A DNA stretch of 64,000 nucleotides from Flavobacterium sp. AED (GCF_000812945.1 NZ_JSYM01000001.1:1054001-1118000); one strand, 5' to 3'; counted from the first letter of the stretch, positions 16,563 through 25,535 are shown. Notes: generated by a model not told the origin, from the sequence alone. Made by a program: numbers and translations.

Positions 16563-16798
16563 CTAAAACCTTCAAAGCAATTTGGAGGTTTTTTTATGCC
16601 TAATTTTTAAGAAAAATTAATTAAAGTTATAGTTCGAATCCGAACGATGCCTCTAAAATCTTCAAAGCAATTTGAAAGTTTTTTTATGGCTAATTTTTAA
16701 GGAAAATTAATTAAAGTTATAGTTCGAATCCATACTAAAAATCTAATCCTTCAAAGTAATTTGGAGGTTTTTATATGGCTAATTTTTAAGAAAAATAT
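16542..16798 (+). repeat. 90-bp tandem repeat, about 2.8 units, made of tRNA-Cys 3' end plus terminator
   Basis: Copies of GTTCGAATCC begin at 16542, 16632 and 16722, exactly 90 bases apart. Each unit contains the T-loop and 3' strand of the tRNA, a CTTCAAAG-AATTT-GAGG-type hairpin, a T run and an AATTTTTAAG-rich tail. Unit 1 is part of the functional tRNA. Unit 2 keeps the acceptor 3' strand (CGATGCCTC) almost intact. Unit 3 has lost it and ends early. The other tRNA arms are absent from units 2 and 3, so they are relics, not genes. Unit 3 is followed by about 125 bases with nothing I recognise. Confidence 0.92.
16565..16592 (+). terminator. tRNA-Cys terminator (repeated in the next units)
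   Basis: AAAACCTTC (16565-16573) pairs with GGAGGTTTT (16584-16592) with one T-G wobble, followed by T residues. Versions of this hairpin recur 90 and 180 bases downstream. Confidence 0.75.
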
Positions 16799-16925
16799 AA
16801 AATTTAATACTATTCTTTTAAAACTTAAATAAACTTATATTCCTTAAATGGTTTGTAATTTTCAACATATAAGAAATATAAGTTCACATAAGAAATGCTG
16901 TAATTATTCAATTTTTTAGAATAAA

Positions 16926-16966
16926 AAAAGTCTAAATCCGACAGAAATATTCAGATTTAGACTTTT
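16926..16966. terminator. terminator of the rnr-GIN-LysE operon
   Basis: A perfect 13-bp stem (AAAAGTCTAAATC at 16926-16938 with its complement at 16954-16966) is flanked by A and T runs, 28 bases past the LysE-family stop. Confidence 0.8.
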
Positions 16967-16994
16967 ATGTATTTTGAAATAAAAATGTATTTAC

Positions 16995-17672
16995 TTATTT
17001 ATCAATCTTTTCAAATGCTTTTTTAACCATTTCTTTTTCTTTTGGAAACCATCCTTGAGTGATTAAAACTATTCCGAAAATCATCAAAACAACACTAATT
17101 CCTTTTTTAATTTTAAGGATATTTGTTGGGGTCATTTTAGTTTTTAACTGTTTCGCTAATATTATTTTAATACAGTCAATAAATAAATAGGATAGTATTA
17201 CTGTGATAAAAAAAGTTACCATTCTGGATGTTTGCATTTCAAGTTTTGGTCCTATTGAAATAATAATGGCTAACCAAAATCCTAAAACACCAATATTAAT
17301 GATATTCAGAAAAAATCCTTTTATAAAAAGACTTAAATAATTCTTTTTTATAATCTCTTTATCTATTGCTTCTGTATTTACTTTTTCTTCTTTTTTTAAT
17401 CTTACAAAAGAAATTATACCATAAACTAACATCAATATTCCACCAAAAATAAAAAGGGCAGGTTTATCTTTTAAACTTTGAATTAATCTATAACTGCCTA
17501 AATACGCTATTCCGATGAATACAATATCACCTAAAACAACCCCTAAATCAAAAACTAAAGCAGCTCTAAATCCCTTTATAATACTCGTTTCAAGTAATAT
17601 AAAAAACACAGGACCAACCATAAAACTCAAAAAAATTCCCCAAGGAATACCGGATAAAATATCGTTTATCAT
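16995..17672 (-). CDS. LysE-family translocator
   Basis: The 225-residue protein has about six hydrophobic helices and the family's N-terminal pattern, GIPWGIFLSFMVGPVFFILL, in which the Gly-Pro in the first helix is characteristic of LysE/RhtB exporters. It probably exports an amino acid or a related metabolite; the substrate cannot be predicted. It begins 37 bases after the GIN-domain gene and ends the operon rnr-GIN-LysE. The C-terminal tail is charged and cytoplasmic-looking. Confidence 0.85.
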   Translation of the reverse strand: MINDILSGIPWGIFLSFMVGPVFFILLETSIIKGFRAALVFDLGVVLGDIVFIGIAYLGSYRLIQSLKDKPALFIFGGILMLVYGIISFVRLKKEEKVNTEAIDKEIIKKNYLSLFIKGFFLNIINIGVLGFWLAIIISIGPKLEMQTSRMVTFFITVILSYLFIDCIKIILAKQLKTKMTPTNILKIKKGISVVLMIFGIVLITQGWFPKEKEMVKKAFEKIDK

Positions 17673-17709
17673 TAAAAATTAAAATTTATCAGAATAGAAT
17701 GCAAAACTA

Positions 17710-18375
17710 TTATTTTTCTATGATAGTACCACCTAACAATGTTTCTTTATTAATTTGTTTTGGTTTTCCATGAATATAAATAGAACCACCAGCTTTTACT
17801 TTTGCATCAACCAATGTAGTAGCATAGATTTCTGCTTTTCCTCCTGCAGCGACGCTTATTGATGTTTGTGAAGTATTTAAATCACTTGCTTTTAGAATTC
17901 CACCAGACGTAATGACAACATCTTGATTTAATGCTTTTCCTGAAATATCAATTATTCCTCCTGAATTTGCCTTAACATTTACTTTTTCTACGTCTAAATC
18001 AATGTTTATTTCTGATCCGGCTTTTGAATTTAAATCAATACTGGTTTGTTTAAAAGTATTTTCACTTGAAACATAACTTCCCTCGCTTGCACTGATACTT
18101 TCAATTCTTTTAAAATATAATTTAATCGTTATATCATCACCTGATAATAATTTTGGAAAAGGCATTCTTATCTTTAATTCTCCATTTTTATTAACTATTT
18201 CAACTTCTTCAGCTCTATTTCCTGTTATAATAATTTTATTTTCTGAGCCTGAGATTAATTTAACATTGATTTTATCAAATACTTTAACTGCATCAAAATC
18301 TCCTAAGTTTCTGGTTACCTGTGCATTTGTTAGTTGACTTAAAAATACAAAGGCAATAATCACTAATTTTTTCAT
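17710..18375 (-). CDS. secreted GIN-domain (DUF2807) auto-transporter adhesin-like protein
   Basis: The 221-residue product has a signal peptide ending at NAQ (residue 19) and a single DUF2807/putative auto-transporter adhesin head GIN domain. Its stacked short strands are rich in Gly, Ser, Ile and Val, with repeated turns such as SAGS, SGGI and AGGKAEI, consistent with a right-handed beta-helix. It begins 5 bases after rnr ends, so it is co-transcribed. The function of these domains is unknown; the head is exported to the periplasm or surface. Confidence 0.85.
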   Translation of the reverse strand: MKKLVIIAFVFLSQLTNAQVTRNLGDFDAVKVFDKINVKLISGSENKIIITGNRAEEVEIVNKNGELKIRMPFPKLLSGDDITIKLYFKRIESISASEGSYVSSENTFKQTSIDLNSKAGSEINIDLDVEKVNVKANSGGIIDISGKALNQDVVITSGGILKASDLNTSQTSISVAAGGKAEIYATTLVDAKVKAGGSIYIHGKPKQINKETLLGGTIIEK

Positions 18376-18380
18376 TTTTT

Positions 18381-20573
18381 TTATTTTATTGGTTCTTCAA
18401 TTCTTCTTAAAAAATTAAAATCCAGTTGTTTTTTAACTAAATCGGCATTTTTTACTTTAACGTAAATTTCATCTCCTAATTGTAATAATTTACCCGAAGT
18501 TGCGCCAGTTAGTGCATATTGTTTTTCATCAAAAGTGTAATAATCATCTTTTATATCTCTGATTCTACACATTCCTTCACATTTATTCTCTATAATTTCT
18601 ACATAAATTCCCCATTCAGTCACACCAGAAATTACTCCTAAAAATTCTTGATCCTGATGATCTTGCATGTATTTTACCTGCATATATTTGATAGAATCCC
18701 GTTCTGCATTAGTTGCCAACCCTTCCATTGTAGAAGAATGAACACATTTCGTTTCATATGTTTCTTCATCAACTGATTTTCCACCATCAAGATAATGCTG
18801 TAATAATCGATGTACCATTACATCGGGATAACGACGAATTGGTGATGTAAAATGCGAATAATAATCAAAAGCTAAACCGTAATGTCCTATGTTATCCGTA
18901 GAATATTTAGCTTTACTCATACTTCTAATCGCAAGAGTATCAATTAAATTCTGTTCTTTTTTACCATTTACTTCTTCCATCAAAGCATTCAATGATTTAG
19001 AAATATCACCTTTATTACGGAAATCAATTTTGTAACCAAACTTTGCAATTACCGTTTGCATAGCAATTAATTTATCTTCATTTGGCTCATCATGAATCCT
19101 GTAAATGAAGGTTTTCTTTTGTTTACCAATGAATTCTGCTACTTTTTTATTAGCTAAAAGCATGAATTCTTCAATCAGATGATTGGCATCTTTGGAAACT
19201 TTAAAATAAACTCCTTGAGGTTCACCAGCTTCATCTAAATTGAATTTCACTTCAACTTTATCAAAAGAAATTGCTCCATCAGCCATTCTTCTTTTTCTGA
19301 AAATTTTAGCTAATTCATCCAGTTTTAAAGTCGCTGAGACAATTTCTTCCGAAACTTGATATGAACTTCCAGTTATTGAAATTTCTTCGGGAATAACGTC
19401 ATCCTTGGTTTCTATGATATATTGTGCTTCCTCGTAAGAAAATCGTTGATCAGAATAAATTACAGTTCTACCAAACCATTGATTGACTACCTGAGATTTT
19501 TCAGTGATTTCAAAAATAGCTGAAAACGTATATTTTTCTTCATTTGGACGCAATGAACAGGCAAAATTTGATAATACTTCGGGTAACATTGGCACTACTC
19601 TATCCACTAAATAAACAGAAGTTGCTCTTTGATACGCTTCATCATCCAGAATTGTTCCTTCTTCAAGATAATACGAAACATCGGCAATGTGAATACCAAT
19701 TTCGTAATTGCCATTCTCTAATTTTTTAAATGATAAAGCATCATCAAAATCTTTGGCATCTTTTGGATCAATCGTAAAAGTCAACGTATCGCGCATATCA
19801 CGACGTTTAGCAATTTCACTTGCTTCTATCGACGTATCTATTTTCTGGGCATAGGTTTCCACCTCAATAGGAAATTCTGATGGTAAACCGTATTCAGCAA
19901 GAATAGCGTGAATTTCCGTATCATGTTCTCCTGGTTTACCTAAAACTTTAATTACTTTTCCAAAAGGACTATCGGCTCTATCTGGCCAATCTTCGATATG
20001 AACTAAAACTACATCTCCTTGCTCGGCCTCTCCTATTTTATCTTTTGGAATAAAAATATCAGTGTACATTTTTGGATTGGCAGTAGAAACAAAAGAGAAG
20101 TTTTTCTGGATATCAATAACACCCACAAAGTCCGTTTTATTTCTTTCAATCACTTCAATTACTTCACCTTCAGGTCTTTTCCCTTTTCTTCGATTGTAAA
20201 CATAAACTTTTACAATATCTTTATCTAAAGCGTGATTTAAATTATTGGTGGGAATGAAGACATCTTCTTCTAAATCTGGACAAACAAAATAAGCAGTTTT
20301 ACGACCAGTCATATCAATCTTACCTTCGTAATAGTCTTTGCTTATTGCTTTTATTAAATATTTACCAGGTTCTGATTCTATAATTTTATTTTGAGAAGCC
20401 AGAATCTTCAAATCTTTTATAATTTGATTTCTGCTTTGGGTATCATCGAGTTCCAGCTTTGCTCCTATTTGTTTATAATTGAATGCTTTATTAGCACTTT
20501 GCGACAATATTTTTACTATTTTATCTGAGAAATCTTTCTCTTTTTTGATCGGCTTTCTTAATCTTTTACTCAT
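18381..20573 (-). CDS. rnr: ribonuclease R (3'-5' exoribonuclease)
   Basis: The 730-residue protein has the RNase II/R domain order: N-terminal helix-turn-helix-like and cold-shock domains (about 20-230), RNB catalytic domain (about 240-570) and C-terminal S1 domain (about 635-715). The catalytic Asp cluster is in TIDPKDAKDFDDAL and the late RNB motif is HFTSPIRRYPDVMVHRLL. It degrades structured RNA. The frame allows a start at 20594; 20573 (MSKRLRKP, preceded by AAGAAAAGA) is preferred. It is the first gene of a three-gene operon and the last leftward gene before the large strand switch. Confidence 0.96.
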   Translation of the reverse strand: MSKRLRKPIKKEKDFSDKIVKILSQSANKAFNYKQIGAKLELDDTQSRNQIIKDLKILASQNKIIESEPGKYLIKAISKDYYEGKIDMTGRKTAYFVCPDLEEDVFIPTNNLNHALDKDIVKVYVYNRRKGKRPEGEVIEVIERNKTDFVGVIDIQKNFSFVSTANPKMYTDIFIPKDKIGEAEQGDVVLVHIEDWPDRADSPFGKVIKVLGKPGEHDTEIHAILAEYGLPSEFPIEVETYAQKIDTSIEASEIAKRRDMRDTLTFTIDPKDAKDFDDALSFKKLENGNYEIGIHIADVSYYLEEGTILDDEAYQRATSVYLVDRVVPMLPEVLSNFACSLRPNEEKYTFSAIFEITEKSQVVNQWFGRTVIYSDQRFSYEEAQYIIETKDDVIPEEISITGSSYQVSEEIVSATLKLDELAKIFRKRRMADGAISFDKVEVKFNLDEAGEPQGVYFKVSKDANHLIEEFMLLANKKVAEFIGKQKKTFIYRIHDEPNEDKLIAMQTVIAKFGYKIDFRNKGDISKSLNALMEEVNGKKEQNLIDTLAIRSMSKAKYSTDNIGHYGLAFDYYSHFTSPIRRYPDVMVHRLLQHYLDGGKSVDEETYETKCVHSSTMEGLATNAERDSIKYMQVKYMQDHQDQEFLGVISGVTEWGIYVEIIENKCEGMCRIRDIKDDYYTFDEKQYALTGATSGKLLQLGDEIYVKVKNADLVKKQLDFNFLRRIEEPIK

Positions 20574-20692
20574 ACATCTTTTCTTATTGCGCATAAAATT
20601 ACGAAATAGTTAATCGTTATCAATAAACGGTTAGCAGTTTTAAAGAAAATATAACTTTACAGAATAGTTGTACCTTTATAAAAACAATTAAA

Positions 20693-20926
20693 ATGGAAGA
20701 TTTTCAAACTATTGCTATTTTTAATTATTCACATGAAATTGTTGTTCTGAAGCACATTTTAGATCAAGAAGAAATTCCTTATTTTTTTGAAAATGAAACA
20801 ACATTAGCTGTTGTTCCATTCTACTCAAATGCATTAGGCGGAATTAAATTAAAAGTACACGTTAACGATTTTGAAAAGGTTCAGGAAATTTTAGATCATT
20901 TGAACAACAATCTAACCATCGTTTAA
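20693..20926 (+). CDS. DUF2007 family small protein
   Basis: This 77-residue protein matches the DUF2007 pattern: an N-terminal strand (TIAIFNYSHEIVVLKHIL), a middle NETT-like turn, LGGIKLKV and a C-terminal helix (FEKVQEILDHL). The ferredoxin-like fold is assigned as a putative signal-transducing domain, with no known ligand. It is the first rightward gene after rnr and directly abuts the AT-rich gene-free region. Confidence 0.8.
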   Translation: MEDFQTIAIFNYSHEIVVLKHILDQEEIPYFFENETTLAVVPFYSNALGGIKLKVHVNDFEKVQEILDHLNNNLTIV

Positions 20927-21650
20927 TTCAATTTTAATTTTTTATTTTTTCAAAGTTGTCAACATATATTTAAATAAACAAAAAGAAAAATTAAATTTAA
21001 ATTCTTTCTTGGTTGTTATTATAGCATGTTAATAGCCGCAATAAATTTATTTTAAAAGGTATTGAAATGAAGTTTAAAGTTGTTATACCGACTTATCAAC
21101 AATGTTATTTTAAGGTAAAGGATTAGTTTTAAAGTGTTTTTAAATTTTAATTAACAATGGTTAATAATTCAAATCGAATTGATTTTGTAAATAACTACTT
21201 TTTGAGTTTTTGTTAATAAACTGTTTTTTTATAATGATAACTATTCTAAAAATTCACCAAACAATATTTGGATTTCTAATGTGGGTTTTGGATTACTTCT
21301 TTTTAAGTTAGAACCAAAAAAAACTTCTAATATTCTATCCAAAGTTATGAACAGGTTGCGTTAATTTAAAGTTAACTGAATATCAAGCTATTGCGTTTTG
21401 CTATTAACAATGTAAAAAATTAACATTTTAAATATAAAATATACATTGATTCACAGTTATTTATAGATTTATTAAAATTATTAATAAGCCTTAATCAAAT
21501 AGTAATCTGATAGTTACAGCATCTATAATTTACTTTAATTTTTAAGGACTAATTTGGATTGAAATACTCAATTAAAGAAAGCGAGATTTAAATTCGACAA
21601 AACTAAATTTCTTTATTTAAATTTGCACCACACAACTTAATATAGTAAAA
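20927..21650. other. candidate chromosomal replication origin (oriC)
   Basis: This 724-base gap has no credible gene and is very AT-rich; two 60-base lines I counted have 12% and 25% G+C. It contains four matches to TTATNNACA-type DnaA boxes: TTATCAACA (21093-21101, one mismatch to TTATCCACA), TTATGAACA (21345-21353), and on the minus strand TTATTAACA (21211-21219) and TTATTTACA (21186-21194). It sits exactly where gene direction switches from mostly minus to mostly plus, 16-18 kb from the parS cluster. In such AT-rich DNA the weaker boxes could arise by chance, so the call rests mainly on context. Confidence 0.5.
21618..21625 (+). promoter_or_regulatory. -7 promoter element of rpiB
   Basis: TAAATTTG matches TAnnTTTG and ends 25 bases before the rpiB start. 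No TTG is seen at the usual -33 spacing. Confidence 0.5.
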
Positions 21651-22079
21651 ATGAAAATATCAATAGGAAACGATCACGCTGGTCCAGAATACAAAAAAGC
21701 AATTGTTGAAATGCTTAAAGCAAAAGGGCATGAAATAACTAATTACGGAACGGATTCAGCAGATAGCGTAGATTATCCTGATTTTGGACATCCAGTTGCT
21801 ATTGATGTTTCTGAAGGAAAAGCTGATTTTGGAATCGTTATTTGCGGAAGCGGAAATGGAATTTCAATGTCGGTTAATAAACATGCAAAAGTACGTGCCG
21901 CTTTATGTTGGATAAAAGAAATTGCAGTTTTAGCCCGTCAACACAATGATGCTAATATAATTAGTATTCCAGCTCGTTATACTTCAATTCCGCAAGCTGT
22001 AGAAATGGTAGATGCTTTCTTAAATACGGATTTTGAAGGTGGAAGACACCAAACAAGAGTAGATAAAATTAGCTGTTAG
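21651..22079 (+). CDS. rpiB: ribose 5-phosphate isomerase B
   Basis: The 142-residue protein has the RpiB/LacAB fold signatures: GNDHAGPEYKKA at the N-terminus and the anion-hole CGSGNGISMSVNKH near residue 68, with the catalytic Cys in ICGSG. It interconverts ribose 5-phosphate and ribulose 5-phosphate in the pentose phosphate pathway. It lies just downstream of the proposed origin and is convergent with the DUF1294 gene, 8 bases apart. Confidence 0.96.
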   Translation: MKISIGNDHAGPEYKKAIVEMLKAKGHEITNYGTDSADSVDYPDFGHPVAIDVSEGKADFGIVICGSGNGISMSVNKHAKVRAALCWIKEIAVLARQHNDANIISIPARYTSIPQAVEMVDAFLNTDFEGGRHQTRVDKISC

Positions 22080-22087
22080 TAATTATT

Positions 22088-22384
22088 TTATATGAATATC
22101 TTTTCATAAAAATAAAATAATCCAACAGCAATTATAATTTGAATAAATACAATTCTGTAGAATTTAAAAAGATAGTATTTCTTAGCAGTTTTATGTCTAA
22201 AAATGTACATGGCTAACGCCGAACCAATTGTGCCGCCAACAGCAGCAAATGATAAAAGGGTTTCTTCGGAAATCCTTTTTTTATGAGTAATAGCTAATCG
22301 TTTATCATAAGCGGTAATTATAAAAGCTAAAATATTCAAGATTAAAAAAGTATATAATAAAGTCATAAATGATATAAATTTCAA
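22088..22384 (-). CDS. DUF1294 membrane protein
   Basis: The 98-residue protein has three hydrophobic helices. The loop between the first two (TAYDKRLAITHKKRISEETLL) contains the D-K-x-x-A and R-(I/V)-x-E-x-x-L pattern of DUF1294, a small integral membrane family of unknown role. It ends 8 bases from the rpiB stop on the opposite strand, with no obvious terminator between. It is divergent from tex. Confidence 0.85.
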   Translation of the reverse strand: MKFISFMTLLYTFLILNILAFIITAYDKRLAITHKKRISEETLLSFAAVGGTIGSALAMYIFRHKTAKKYYLFKFYRIVFIQIIIAVGLFYFYEKIFI

Positions 22385-22487
22385 GTTTAAAGCTATTATT
22401 TTAGCTAAAAAAATTAATTAGCAGATTTCATTTTTTTCTGATTAAACAATTTTTGGATTAACACATTTAAAATTATCTAATTACATA

Positions 22488-24611
22488 ATGACTAATATAC
22501 AATTTATAAATAAAACTGTTGTAACAGCAGCGGTTAATATTCAAAAAACCGTTCAATTATTACAGGAAGATTGTTCCATTCCGTTTATTTCCCGGTATCG
22601 AAAAGATACAACAGGAAATCTGGATGAAGTACAAATAGAACAAATTGCAAAGCTTCAAAAAGAATACGAAGTGATTGTAAAACGCAAAGAAGCAATTTTA
22701 AAATCCATTGCCGAACAAAATTCACTTTCGCCGGAATTAGAGAAAAAAATCCAACAAAGTTTTGATTTACAGGAACTAGAAGATTTTTATCTGCCTTTTA
22801 AAAAGAAGAAAAAAACCAAAGCTGATGTCGCTCGTGAAAATGGATTAGAGCCTTTGGCAAAAATTATCATGGCACAAAATAATGATGCTGTTGATTTTAT
22901 TTCTTCCAAATATTTGAATGAAAATGTGATTAATGAAGATGCCGCTTTACAAGGCGCCAGAGATATTATTGCCGAATGGATTAATGAAAATATTTATGTT
23001 CGAAAACAACTCCGAAGATTGTACGAACGTAAAGCAATCATTACCACCAAAGTTGTGAAAACAAAAAAAGACGAAGAAGCGGCACAAAAATTCAATCAAT
23101 ATTTTGAATGGTCAGAACCGTTAACTAAAGCGCCATCACATCGATTATTAGCGATGCTTCGTGCCGAAAATGAAGGTTTTATCAAGTTTAAAGTAGAAGT
23201 TGATATTGATGAAGCGTATGATATTATTGATGCATTAATCCTAAAAAGCCAAAATAGCACCACACCTCACGTACAATTAGCCATCGAAGACAGTTACAAA
23301 CGATTGTTGAATCCGGCAATTTCAAATGAAGCTTTGCAAGAGGCAAAAGCTAAGGCTGATGCTAATTCTATTCAGGTTTTTGCGAATAATCTTGGACAGT
23401 TATTATTAGCGCCGCCTTTGGGTGAAAAACGAATTTTGGCGATTGATCCAGGATTTAGAAGTGGTTGTAAAATAGTTTGTCTGGATGAAAAAGGCGATTT
23501 GTTGTACAATGAAACCATTTATCCGCACGCGCCTCAAAAAGAGGAAGCGATGGCTATGAAAAAAATCCGTTCGATGGTGAATTCCTATAAAATTGATGCA
23601 ATTTCCATAGGAAACGGAACGGCTTCGAGAGAAACGGAATTCTTTATCAAGAAAATAGCGTTTGATAAACCGGTTCAAGTTTTTATCGTTTCCGAAGCTG
23701 GAGCATCCGTTTATTCCGCATCAAAAATTGCCAGAGAGGAGTTCCCAGATTATGATGTTACGGTTCGTGGTTCGGTTTCTATCGGGAGACGATTGAGTGA
23801 TCCATTGGCTGAATTAGTGAAAATTGACCCGAAAGCCATTGGCGTAGGCCAATACCAACATGATGTGGATCAAAACAAGTTAAAAGAAGAATTAGATAAT
23901 ACAGTGATTCGTTGCGTGAATTCCGTTGGGATAAATATCAACACGGCGAGTAAACATTTGTTGAGTTATGTGAGTGGAATAGGAGAGAAGCTAGCTGAAA
24001 ATATTGTACAATATCGCTCGGAAAATGGTCCTTTTCAAGATAGAAAACAACTCAAAAAAGTGCCGCGATTAGGTGAAAAAGCGTATCAGCAAGGAGTTGC
24101 TTTTATTCGAATTTCGAATGCCAAGAATCCATTAGATAATTCAGCAGTGCATCCCGAAGCCTACGGAATTGTGGAAAAAATGGCTAAAGATTTGAAATTG
24201 ACGGTAAATGATTTGATTGCCAACAAAGAAAAAACGGCTTTAATAAAACCAGAAAATTATATTACGCCGGAAATAGGGTTACTAGGTTTAAAAGATATTA
24301 TCAAAGAATTGGAAAAACCTGGATTAGATCCTAGAAAATCAGCCAAAGTATTTGAATTTGACCCCAATGTAAAAACCATAAAAGATGTAAAATCTGGAAT
24401 GATTTTGCCTGGAATTGTGAATAACATTACCAATTTTGGGTGTTTTGTGGATATTGGAGTAAAAGAAAGTGGATTGGTTCACATCTCGCAACTCAAAGCA
24501 GGTTTTGTGAGTGATGTGAATGAAGTGGTAAAATTACACCAACACGTTCAGGTAAAAGTAACCGAAGTAGATGAAGACAGAAAGAGAATACAGTTGACCA
24601 TGATTATTTAA
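22488..24611 (+). CDS. tex: Tex family RNA-binding transcription accessory protein
   Basis: The 707-residue product has the complete Tex order. The helical N-terminal domain contains FISRYRKDTTGNLDE. A YqgF/RuvX-like RNase H fold begins ILAIDPGFRSGCK (about residue 313). Helix-hairpin-helix motifs follow (SGIGEKLAENIVQYR, about 500), and an S1 domain lies at the C-terminus (about 632-705, GIVNNITNFGCFVDIG). Tex binds nucleic acid and influences transcription and stress survival. It ends at a 15-bp terminator shared with tatA. Confidence 0.95.
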   Translation: MTNIQFINKTVVTAAVNIQKTVQLLQEDCSIPFISRYRKDTTGNLDEVQIEQIAKLQKEYEVIVKRKEAILKSIAEQNSLSPELEKKIQQSFDLQELEDFYLPFKKKKKTKADVARENGLEPLAKIIMAQNNDAVDFISSKYLNENVINEDAALQGARDIIAEWINENIYVRKQLRRLYERKAIITTKVVKTKKDEEAAQKFNQYFEWSEPLTKAPSHRLLAMLRAENEGFIKFKVEVDIDEAYDIIDALILKSQNSTTPHVQLAIEDSYKRLLNPAISNEALQEAKAKADANSIQVFANNLGQLLLAPPLGEKRILAIDPGFRSGCKIVCLDEKGDLLYNETIYPHAPQKEEAMAMKKIRSMVNSYKIDAISIGNGTASRETEFFIKKIAFDKPVQVFIVSEAGASVYSASKIAREEFPDYDVTVRGSVSIGRRLSDPLAELVKIDPKAIGVGQYQHDVDQNKLKEELDNTVIRCVNSVGININTASKHLLSYVSGIGEKLAENIVQYRSENGPFQDRKQLKKVPRLGEKAYQQGVAFIRISNAKNPLDNSAVHPEAYGIVEKMAKDLKLTVNDLIANKEKTALIKPENYITPEIGLLGLKDIIKELEKPGLDPRKSAKVFEFDPNVKTIKDVKSGMILPGIVNNITNFGCFVDIGVKESGLVHISQLKAGFVSDVNEVVKLHQHVQVKVTEVDEDRKRIQLTMII

Positions 24612-24618
24612 ACCATAA

Positions 24619-24653
24619 AAAAAAGGCTTTTCAAATTATGAAAAGCCTTTTTT
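24619..24653. terminator. bidirectional terminator between tex and tatA
   Basis: A perfect 15-bp stem (AAAAAAGGCTTTTCA at 24619-24633 with its complement at 24639-24653) encloses a 5-base loop between two convergent genes and directly abuts the tatA stop. Confidence 0.88.
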
Positions 24654-24830
24654 TTATTTTGTTTCTTCTTCTTTTTTATCAGCTGGCTGACTGTCATCTT
24701 TGGCTGCGTTTTTGAATTCTTTAATTCCGCTTCCTAAACCTTTCATTAATTCCGGGATTTTTTTACCTCCAAAAAGTAATAAAACAACGGCCAATATAAC
24801 AAGGATTTCTGTAACACCTAATCTTCCCAT
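24654..24830 (-). CDS. tatA: twin-arginine translocase subunit TatA/E
   Basis: A 58-residue reading frame starts [13 protein letters not shown], continues through one membrane helix into the hallmark [14 protein letters not shown], and ends with a charged amphipathic and hydrophilic tail (residues 36-58). This is the full TatA architecture. It would form the protein-conducting element of the Tat pathway with TatC, which is not in this window. It is convergent with tex. The short length is at the lower end for the family but the hinge and amphipathic helix are complete. Confidence 0.93.
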   Translation of the reverse strand: MGRLGVTEILVILAVVLLLFGGKKIPELMKGLGSGIKEFKNAAKDDSQPADKKEEETK

Positions 24831-25018
24831 GATTGAATAATTTATTGCCGAAGCAAATTTGTGATAAATCTAACCACAAAGATAATTAGAATAACTTAAC
24901 AGAAACTCTTTTTAAGGCAATTATTTGGTTTCAATAACGTTAAAAATTTATTAAAACAAATTTACCATCTTTAAAAAGGGGTAAATGGAACGGAATACTA
25001 TCCATACTATAAATTGAT

Positions 25019-25026
25019 TATATTTG
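25019..25026 (+). promoter_or_regulatory. -7 promoter element of the membrane/coiled-coil gene
   Basis: TATATTTG matches TAnnTTTG, ending 17 bases before the ATG at 25044. It probably drives the operon continuing into GH3 and the nucleoside-phosphorylase-like gene. Confidence 0.45.
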
Positions 25027-25043
25027 TTCAATAATCAAATTGT

Positions 25044-25535
25044 ATGTCCGGAAAAAGACAAAAAAGAAAAAAACTAAAGGAAAATCTGTTCAATAAAAGA
25101 CGTTTAATAATTTTAAACGAAGATACTTTTGAAGAAACATTTTCTTTAAAACTTACTTTGATGAATGTTTTTGTATTTGTCACTTTGAGTACCATTATTA
25201 TTATAACGGTGACCACTTTTATCATTGCCTTTACACCTTTGCGAGAATTCATTCCGGGATATTCCTCTTCAAAACTTAAAAAAGATGCTACCCAATTGGC
25301 TTTAAAAGCAGATTCTTTGTCTTTTGCTTTAAAGAAAAATGAAGCTTATATTAAATCCATTCAAAAAGTATTAACAGGTGAATTAGAGTATGCAAAATTC
25401 AACAAAGATTCCATCCTAGCGGCTACCGAAGAAGTTCCATCGCCGGTGAATTTAGCTGCTTCAAAAAAAGAAATGGAATTAAGAGAACAAGTTGCGAAAG
25501 AAGAAAAAGAAACGATTTCTAAAAAATCAAAGTAA
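25044..25535 (+). CDS. membrane-anchored coiled-coil protein resembling the N-terminus of M23 peptidases
   Basis: The 163-residue protein has a basic N-terminus, one membrane helix (about residues 40-64) and then the sequence FTPLREFIPGYSS, a Lys/Leu-rich helix and LTGEL. From memory this matches the N-terminal region of Bacteroidota M23-family (LytM) peptidases, in which the helix precedes the metallopeptidase domain. Here the frame stops before any HxxxD/HxH zinc motif, and the 43 bases to the next gene leave no room for one. It is therefore either a peptidase-less paralogue or a truncated one. It is followed closely by GH3. Confidence 0.6.
   Translation: MSGKRQKRKKLKENLFNKRRLIILNEDTFEETFSLKLTLMNVFVFVTLSTIIIITVTTFIIAFTPLREFIPGYSSSKLKKDATQLALKADSLSFALKKNEAYIKSIQKVLTGELEYAKFNKDSILAATEEVPSPVNLAASKKEMELREQVAKEEKETISKKSK

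Noticed and set aside
16632..16654. A possible second tRNA gene after tRNA-Cys
   Set aside because: Only the T-loop and 3' acceptor strand are present; the D arm, anticodon arm and 5' acceptor strand are missing, so it is a tandem-repeat relic.
21061..21120. Possible small gene in the AT-rich gap (ATG at 21067)
   Set aside because: The frame after this ATG is short and without recognisable composition; no promoter or family support, and the surrounding DNA looks non-coding.
23406..23678. Minus-strand reading frame inside tex
   Set aside because: It is antisense to the YqgF-like domain of Tex, with basic low-complexity composition and no family resemblance.
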